Shown piece by piece: positions 59,261 to 64,000 of a DNA stretch of 64,000 nucleotides. The notes under the pieces are model-generated. The model did not search any database. It saw only the letters and a program-made list of their open reading frames with translations, and was not told where the DNA came from. Source of the DNA: Salipiger sp. H15. GTDB lineage: Bacteria; Pseudomonadota; Alphaproteobacteria; Rhodobacterales; Rhodobacteraceae. The DNA lies in NCBI RefSeq assembly GCF_040409955.1, contig NZ_CP123389.1:62001-126000 (forward strand), read 5' to 3'. Each line of letters begins with the position of its first letter. The stretch's first letter is position 1. Made by a program: the position numbers and the translations under genes.

Positions 59261-61198
59261 ATGACCGACCAACCCAGCCGCGACATCCGCCTCTTCGGCA
59301 CCGACGAGCCCGTGCAGCCGCCGCGCCTCCTGCGGGCCGGCCCGCTCAGCGCCGAGCTCGAGGCCGGCAACCTGCGTTACATCCGCTACGGCGGCGCCGA
59401 GGTGCTGCGCGCCGTCTCCTACGTGGTGCGCGACCGGGACTGGGGCACCTACAACCCCGAGATCACCGAGCTCGGGATCGACGAGGACGCGCAGGGTTTC
59501 ACCGTCAGCTACCGCGCCCGCGCCGCCGACGCCGGGCAGGCCTTTGCCTACGCCGCCCGGATCGAGGGCCGCGCCGACGGCACGCTGGTCTTCGAGGCGA
59601 GCGGCGCCGCCGAGAGCCCCTTCCTGACCAACCGCACCGGCTTCGTCATCCTGCACCCGATCGCCGGGGTCTCCGGCGCGCCGGTCACCATCACCCACAC
59701 CGACGGCCGCGAGGTTGCCGGCCGCTTCCCCGAGCTGATCGACCCGGTGCAGCCGATGATGGACCTGCGCGCCCTCGCCCATGTCACCCCCGAGGGGCAC
59801 CGCGTGACCTGCCTGATGGAGGGCGACACCTACGAGATGGAGGACCAGCGCAACTGGACCGACGCCTCGTACAAGACCTACGTCCGCCCGCTCGCCCTGC
59901 CCTGGCCCTACGAGCTCGCGCCCGGCGAAGAGGTGGCGCAGAGGATCACCGTCTCCGTCGAGGGCGCCGAGATCGCCGCCGCAACGGACGAGACCGTGAC
60001 GGTCACCCTCGGGCCGAGCTTTGGCGAGATGCCCGCCCTCGGCATGGGTCTCGACCCCGACGATACCGCGGCCGCCCTCACCGTCACCGCCCCGCTCGCG
60101 GCGATGGGCGCGGCGCATCTCATCTGCCACCACGACCCGCGCCGCGGCCACGGCACCGAGACCCTGCGCGCCCAGATAGACGTCGCCCGCGCGCTCGGCG
60201 CCGAGCCCTGGCTCGAGGCGGTCATCACCTCGGTCGACGGCTTCGCCGAGGAGATCGCCGCGCTCGGCCGCATGGTCGGGGCGCTCGGCGCGCCCTTCGC
60301 CACGGTGCTGCTCTCGCCCGCGCCCGACCTCAAGTGCACCCTGCCCGGCAGCATTTGGCCCGAGACCCCCGACGCCGCCGAGATCGCCGCCGCCGCCCGC
60401 GCCGCCTTCGAGGGCAAGCGCATCGGCGGCGGCATGTTCAGCTATTTCACCGAGCTCAACCGCAAGCGCCCGCCGATCGCGGCGCTCGACCTCGTCAGCT
60501 TCACCACCTCGGCCATGGTCCACGCCGGCGACGACCGCTCGGTGATCGAGACGCTGCAGGCGCTGCCCGCCATCGCGCAGAGCGCCGCGGCGATCGCCGC
60601 CCCCCTGCCCTTTGCCGTCGGCCCCTCGGCCATCGGCATGCGCGCCAACCCCTACGGCGCCGCGCCGAAGCCCAACCCCGGCAACATCCGGCAGGCGATG
60701 AGCTTCAACGACCCGCGGCAGCGCGGCCTGCTCGGCGCGGCATGGACGCTTGGCTACATCGCCGAATTCGCTGGCGGCGGCGCCGAGGCCATCGCGCTCG
60801 GCGGCCCCGTCGGGCCCTTCGGCGCCGTCCACGTGCCGGGCGACCTGCCGACCCCCGGCTACGACCGCGCCGGGGCGCTCTACCCGCCCTACCATCCGCT
60901 CAAGGCCCTCGCCCGCCACCGCGGCAGGCCGCTGCGCCGCGTCGCGCTCTCGGATCCGGCCTGTGTCACCGGGCTCGCCATCGACACCCCCACGGGCACC
61001 GAGCTCTGGCTCGCCAACCTCACCGCCGCGCCGGTGCCGCTCGCCCTGCCTCCCGGCGCGGCCGACATGACCCTGCTGACCGAGGCCGAGTTCGCCGCCG
61101 CCGCCAAGACCCCCGATCACTTCGACCACACGCGTCCCGCGACCGACACGCTGACCCTCGGCGCCTACGGCCTCGTCCGCCTGCGCGGCCTCACCTGA
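59261..61198 (+). CDS. apnL: D-apionate lactonase-like protein
   Basis: A 645-residue protein. The N-terminal blocks LRAGPLSAELEAGNLRYIRYGGAEVLRAVSYVVRDRDWGTYNP and MEGDTYEMEDQRNWTDASYKTYVRPLALPWPY recall D-apionate lactonases (ApnL), which hydrolyse apionolactone in D-apiose breakdown. The second half (LICHHDPRRGHGTETLRAQ, RIGGGMFSYFTELNRKRPP) looks like a glycosidase-type TIM barrel, followed by a small C-terminal beta domain. It sits between a sugar importer and a DenD-like dehydrogenase, consistent with opening a sugar lactone before acid-sugar breakdown. The substrate could be apionolactone or another aldonolactone. Confidence 0.75.
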   Translation: MTDQPSRDIRLFGTDEPVQPPRLLRAGPLSAELEAGNLRYIRYGGAEVLRAVSYVVRDRDWGTYNPEITELGIDEDAQGFTVSYRARAADAGQAFAYAARIEGRADGTLVFEASGAAESPFLTNRTGFVILHPIAGVSGAPVTITHTDGREVAGRFPELIDPVQPMMDLRALAHVTPEGHRVTCLMEGDTYEMEDQRNWTDASYKTYVRPLALPWPYELAPGEEVAQRITVSVEGAEIAAATDETVTVTLGPSFGEMPALGMGLDPDDTAAALTVTAPLAAMGAAHLICHHDPRRGHGTETLRAQIDVARALGAEPWLEAVITSVDGFAEEIAALGRMVGALGAPFATVLLSPAPDLKCTLPGSIWPETPDAAEIAAAARAAFEGKRIGGGMFSYFTELNRKRPPIAALDLVSFTTSAMVHAGDDRSVIETLQALPAIAQSAAAIAAPLPFAVGPSAIGMRANPYGAAPKPNPGNIRQAMSFNDPRQRGLLGAAWTLGYIAEFAGGGAEAIALGGPVGPFGAVHVPGDLPTPGYDRAGALYPPYHPLKALARHRGRPLRRVALSDPACVTGLAIDTPTGTELWLANLTAAPVPLALPPGAADMTLLTEAEFAAAAKTPDHFDHTRPATDTLTLGAYGLVRLRGLT

Positions 61199-61221
61199 CC
61201 CCTCACGGAGACACGACCCAC

Positions 61222-62211
61222 ATGCATATCCTCATCATCGGTGCCGCCGGCATGGTCGGGCGCAAGCTGACCGCCCGGCTCGCCGCCGACGGCACACTTG
61301 GCGGCACCGGGATCACCGCCCTCACCCTCGTCGACGTGGTCGCCCCCGTGCCGCCCGCGGGCCTTGCCATCCCCTGCACCTGCACCGCGCTCGACATCTC
61401 GGACCCCGCCGCCGCGGCGCAGATGGTCGCACAGCGCCCCGCGGTGATCTTCCACCTCGCCGCCATCGTCTCGGGCGAGGCCGAGGTGGAATTCGACAAG
61501 GGCTACGCCATCAACCTCGACGCGACGCGCCACCTCTTCGAGGCGATCCGCAGCCTGCACGAGCAGGACGGCTACACCCCGCGCGTGGTCTTCACTTCCT
61601 CGATCGCGGTCTTCGGCGCCCCCTTCCCCGAGAAGATCGACGACAGCTTCTTCACCACCCCGCGCACCAGCTACGGCACGCAGAAGGCGATGTGCGAGCT
61701 GCTGCTCTCCGACTTCTCGCGCAAGGGCATGTTCGACGGCATCGCGCTGCGCCTGCCCACCGTCTGCATCCGCCCCGGCACCCCGAACAAGGCCGCCTCG
61801 GGCTTCTTCTCGAACATCCTGCGCGAGCCGCTCGTCGGCAGGGAGGCGGTGCTGCCCGTCTCCGAGGACGTGCGCCACTGGCACGCGAGCCCGCGCTCGG
61901 CGGTCGGCTTCCTGCTGCATGCCGCCACGCTCGACCTCGCCCCGCTCGGCGCGCGCCGGGCGCTGACCATGCCCGGGCTCAGCGCGACGGTGGGTGAACA
62001 GATCGAGGCACTGCGCCGCGTCGCCGGGGACAAGGCCGTGGCGCTGATCCGCCGCGAGCCCGACCCCGCGATCCTCGAGATCGTCTCAGGCTGGCCGCGC
62101 GACTTCGACGCCGCCCGCGCCGAAGGGCTCGGCTTCACCGCCGAAACCAGCTTCGACGAGATCATCCGCATCCACATCGAGGACGAGCTCGGCGGGCGCC
62201 TCGGCGCCTAG
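61222..62211 (+). CDS. denD: DenD-like D-erythronate dehydrogenase (extended SDR)
   Basis: A 329-residue extended short-chain dehydrogenase/epimerase-fold protein. The NAD loop is ILIIGAAGMVGRKLTARLAADG, followed by FHLAAIVSGEAEVEFDKGYAINLDATRHLFEAI and the active-site Ser and Tyr-x3-Lys in VVFTSSIAVFG and SYGTQKAMCELLL. RLPTVCIRPGTPNKAASGFFSNILREPL is typical of DenD, which oxidises D-erythronate at C2 to 2-oxo-tetronate. An epimerase role is less likely. It would feed OtnK/OtnC, encoded about 15 kb away in this window, if an isomerase converts 2-oxo- to 3-oxo-tetronate. Confidence 0.82.
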   Translation: MHILIIGAAGMVGRKLTARLAADGTLGGTGITALTLVDVVAPVPPAGLAIPCTCTALDISDPAAAAQMVAQRPAVIFHLAAIVSGEAEVEFDKGYAINLDATRHLFEAIRSLHEQDGYTPRVVFTSSIAVFGAPFPEKIDDSFFTTPRTSYGTQKAMCELLLSDFSRKGMFDGIALRLPTVCIRPGTPNKAASGFFSNILREPLVGREAVLPVSEDVRHWHASPRSAVGFLLHAATLDLAPLGARRALTMPGLSATVGEQIEALRRVAGDKAVALIRREPDPAILEIVSGWPRDFDAARAEGLGFTAETSFDEIIRIHIEDELGGRLGA

Positions 62212-62220
62212 CCCGGCACC

Positions 62221-62274
62221 CCCCGAATACGCGAGCTTATAACCCTGACCTCCATGTTATTTGTGCATTCGGGG
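62221..62274. other. 8-bp inverted repeat between denD and tctA
   Basis: CCCCGAAT (62221-62228) and ATTCGGGG (62267-62274) are perfect complements, 38 bases apart, in the 167-bp gap. The enclosed DNA is AT-richer than the surroundings (TTATAACC, GTTATTTG) and could hold a promoter for the transporter genes. It is either a pair of binding half-sites or the stem of a large leader hairpin. Confidence 0.4.
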
Positions 62275-62378
62275 CCCCTCACCTAAGACTTCCTGCACGA
62301 TTGCAATCACCCCCGCGTGGCAAGGAGGCGCCCCTCACCGGGCGAAGCGGCGCGGCGGGTCAGACAAGGCGGGGGGCC

Positions 62379-63893
62379 ATGCTGGACGCTCTGGGACACT
62401 CTCTGCACGCGCTGGTCGCGGGCGGGGGATCACTCTATCTCATCCTCGGAACGCTGGTCGGGCTGGTCTTCGGGATCATTCCCGGCCTCGGCGGTCCGAC
62501 GGCGCTCGCGCTGCTCATCCCCCTGACCTTCGGCCTCGACACCTCGGCGGCGATGCTGCTGGCGGGCGGGATCATGGGCGCCGTGCCCTTCGGCGGCTCG
62601 GTCACCGCGATCCTGCTCAACACCCCCGGCACCGCGCCCAACGCCGCCACCGTCTTCGACGGCTTCCCCCTGACCAGGCTCGGCCGCGCCGGCGAGGCGC
62701 TCGGCGCGGCGGGGGCGGCCTCGTCGGTCGGCGGCGTGCTCGGCGTGCTGCTGCTCTTCGCCATCCTGCCCGTCGCGCGCGAGATCATCCTGCTCTTCTC
62801 GCCGCCCGAGTTCTTCATGCTCGCCGTGCTCGGCCTCTGCGCCATCGCCGTCTCGACCGAGGGCAAGTTCCTGCGCGGCATGATCGCGGCGGGGGTCGGC
62901 CTGCTTGTCGCCTTCATCGGCTACGACGACGTGAGCGGCGGCACGCGCTTCACCTACGGCATCGACTACCTCTGGGACGGGGTGCCGCTGGTGCCCGCGC
63001 TGATCGGCCTCTTCGCCATCGCCCAGATCATGCAGCTCTACATCGAGGGCGGCGCCATCGCCGACGATCCCGCCCGCGTCCGCGTCACCCGCGTCACCGA
63101 CGGCGTGCGCGCGGTGTTCCGCGAATGGCCGACGGTGCTGCGCGGCTCGGTCGTCGGCGCGACCATCGGCGCCGTGCCCGGCGTCGGCGGGACCGTGGCG
63201 GCCTTCCTCGCCTATTCCATGACGGTGCAGATCTCCGACGAGCCCGAGAGCTTCGGCAAGGGCAACATCAAGGGCGTCATCGCCCCCGAGGCCTCGAACA
63301 ACGCCCGCGAGGGCGGCGCGCTCATCCCCACCCTCGCCTTCGGCATCCCCGGCAGCGCCGAGATGGCGGTCTTCCTCGGCCTGCTCGTGCTGCACGGCAT
63401 GCAGCCCGGCCCGTCGATCCTGCTCGACCACATGGACGTCATCACCACGCTGATGCTGTCGCTCGCCATCGCCTCGGTCGCCGCCTCGGTCATCTGCCTT
63501 GCCGTGGCGCGGCAGCTGGCGCGGATCACCATGATCGACATCAACTACCTCGTGCCGATCATCCTGCCGATCTCGCTGGTCGGGGCCTACGCGCTCAACA
63601 GCTCGATGTACGACGTCATCGTCGCGGTGATCTTCGGCGCGGTGGGCTATCTCATGCAGCGCTTCGACTATCCCAAGCTGCCGCTGGTGATCGCCATGTT
63701 CCTCGGCGCGGTGATGGAGGTCAACTTCCGCCAGGCGCTGATGATCTCGGGCGGCGACTGGACCACCTTCTTCACCCGCGGCCTGTCGCTGACGCTCTTC
63801 GTGCTGATCCTGCTGAGCCTCGCCATGCCGCTCATCCGCTACCTGCTGCGCCGCCGCAAGCTGGCCCGCGCCGAGAGGGAGGACACCGCATGA
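62379..63893 (+). CDS. tctA: Second TctA-type transporter large subunit
   Basis: A 504-residue TctA-family membrane protein with about 12 spans. Family blocks are VGLVFGIIPGLGGPTALALLIPLTFGL, LLNTPGTAPNAATVFDGFPLTRLGRAGEALGAA, and FGIPGSAEMAVFLGLLVLHGMQPGPS. It differs clearly from the copy at 46749-48248. It follows denD and overlaps the next gene, a tctB start, by 4 bp. Association with a sugar-acid dehydrogenase again points to import of a short sugar acid. ATG at 62379 chosen; the upstream frame is not membrane-like. Confidence 0.9.
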   Translation: MLDALGHSLHALVAGGGSLYLILGTLVGLVFGIIPGLGGPTALALLIPLTFGLDTSAAMLLAGGIMGAVPFGGSVTAILLNTPGTAPNAATVFDGFPLTRLGRAGEALGAAGAASSVGGVLGVLLLFAILPVAREIILLFSPPEFFMLAVLGLCAIAVSTEGKFLRGMIAAGVGLLVAFIGYDDVSGGTRFTYGIDYLWDGVPLVPALIGLFAIAQIMQLYIEGGAIADDPARVRVTRVTDGVRAVFREWPTVLRGSVVGATIGAVPGVGGTVAAFLAYSMTVQISDEPESFGKGNIKGVIAPEASNNAREGGALIPTLAFGIPGSAEMAVFLGLLVLHGMQPGPSILLDHMDVITTLMLSLAIASVAASVICLAVARQLARITMIDINYLVPIILPISLVGAYALNSSMYDVIVAVIFGAVGYLMQRFDYPKLPLVIAMFLGAVMEVNFRQALMISGGDWTTFFTRGLSLTLFVLILLSLAMPLIRYLLRRRKLARAEREDTA

Positions 63894-64000
63894 CCCCGTC
63901 GCGTCTCAAGGGCATCGCGCCCACGCTTGTCCTGCTCGCGCTCTGCGCGGTCTACTACGCCACCGGCGCAAGCTACGGCGCGGCGACGCGGGCGATCCCG
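63890..64000 (+). CDS. tctB: TctB-type small membrane subunit, cut by window end
   Basis: An ATG overlapping the tctA stop (ATGA) opens a frame that runs to the window edge. The 37 visible residues begin with a basic start and one hydrophobic span (GIAPTLVLLALCAVYYATGA), as in TctB proteins. The assignment rests on position after tctA. A binding-protein tctC may lie beyond the window. Confidence 0.65.
   Translation, partial: MTPSRLKGIAPTLVLLALCAVYYATGASYGAATRAIP

Noticed and set aside
58240..62211. A 1323-codon open frame on the plus strand
   Set aside because: Only its last 329 codons (the DenD-like protein) are protein-like; the rest is an out-of-frame reading of the permease and lactonase genes.
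1..64000. CRISPR arrays, tRNA or rRNA genes, insertion sequences
   Set aside because: Reading both strands showed no regular spaced repeats, cloverleaf genes, rRNA segments or transposase frames.

Overview
This window is a dense, very GC-rich piece of a bacterial chromosome or large plasmid. Short gaps, ATGA overlaps, and gene types such as an Xre-cupin regulator, ectoine hydrolase, a compact cysTWA sulfate importer and rhizobial-type inositol genes point to an alphaproteobacterium, most likely of the Rhodobacterales/Roseobacter group. That placement is inference from gene content and composition; no rRNA or tRNA gene is present. No CRISPR array, transposase or prophage gene was seen.

Layout. 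(1) 1-10652: the end of an exopolysaccharide cluster. It holds an ExoF-like export protein (cut by the window edge), three family 4 glycosyltransferases, and on the other strand a hexapeptide acyltransferase, a Wzy-like polymerase, a family 2 glycosyltransferase and a WecA-like phosphoglycosyl transferase. A glmS follows that would supply glucosamine-6-phosphate. (2) 10700-18505: TetR and Lrp regulators, then an Rrf2 regulator facing a sulfate uptake operon (small ORF, binding protein, cysT, a small membrane protein, cysW, a short cysA) and murJ. (3) 18515-22763: Xre-cupin regulator, GNAT acetyltransferase, ectoine hydrolase doeA, LysR regulator and a glyoxalase-fold protein. (4) 22767-27552: a decayed stretch with a frame-broken small gene, a secD with a 2-bp frameshift, a truncated secF and a PAP2 membrane protein.

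(5) 27697-44702, all on the minus strand: a large inositol catabolic locus. In transcription order it has a LacI regulator, an ABC importer (binding protein, permease, one-domain ATPase), iolH, a Bacillus-type iolG, iolI, an iolC-DUF2090 fusion, iolD, iolE, iolB, a rhizobial idhA-type iolG, an iolE paralogue and two more Gfo/Idh/MocA oxidoreductases. Together these cover import, oxidation, dehydration, ring opening, isomerisation and phosphorylation of inositol isomers.

(6) 44819-52118: an acid-sugar module with otnC, otnK, a TctABC-type transporter and an uncharacterised SAF-domain dehydrogenase. A divergent FCD-type GntR regulator has three identical palindromes spaced exactly 62 bp apart beside it. 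(7) 52253-64000, plus strand: nagK-like kinase and nagA, a second GntR regulator with a long dyad operator, a sugar ABC importer whose ATPase carries a C-terminal extension of about 135 residues, a D-apionate-lactonase-like protein, a DenD-like D-erythronate dehydrogenase and a second tctA-tctB pair running off the end.

Regions 6 and 7 hold three steps of the DUF1537 acid-sugar route (DenD, OtnK, OtnC) split between two transporter-linked operons, together with proteins whose substrates are not known. They are the best candidates for new biology here. A second theme is perfect GC-rich hairpins placed just after substrate-binding-protein genes and at module borders inside the operons.
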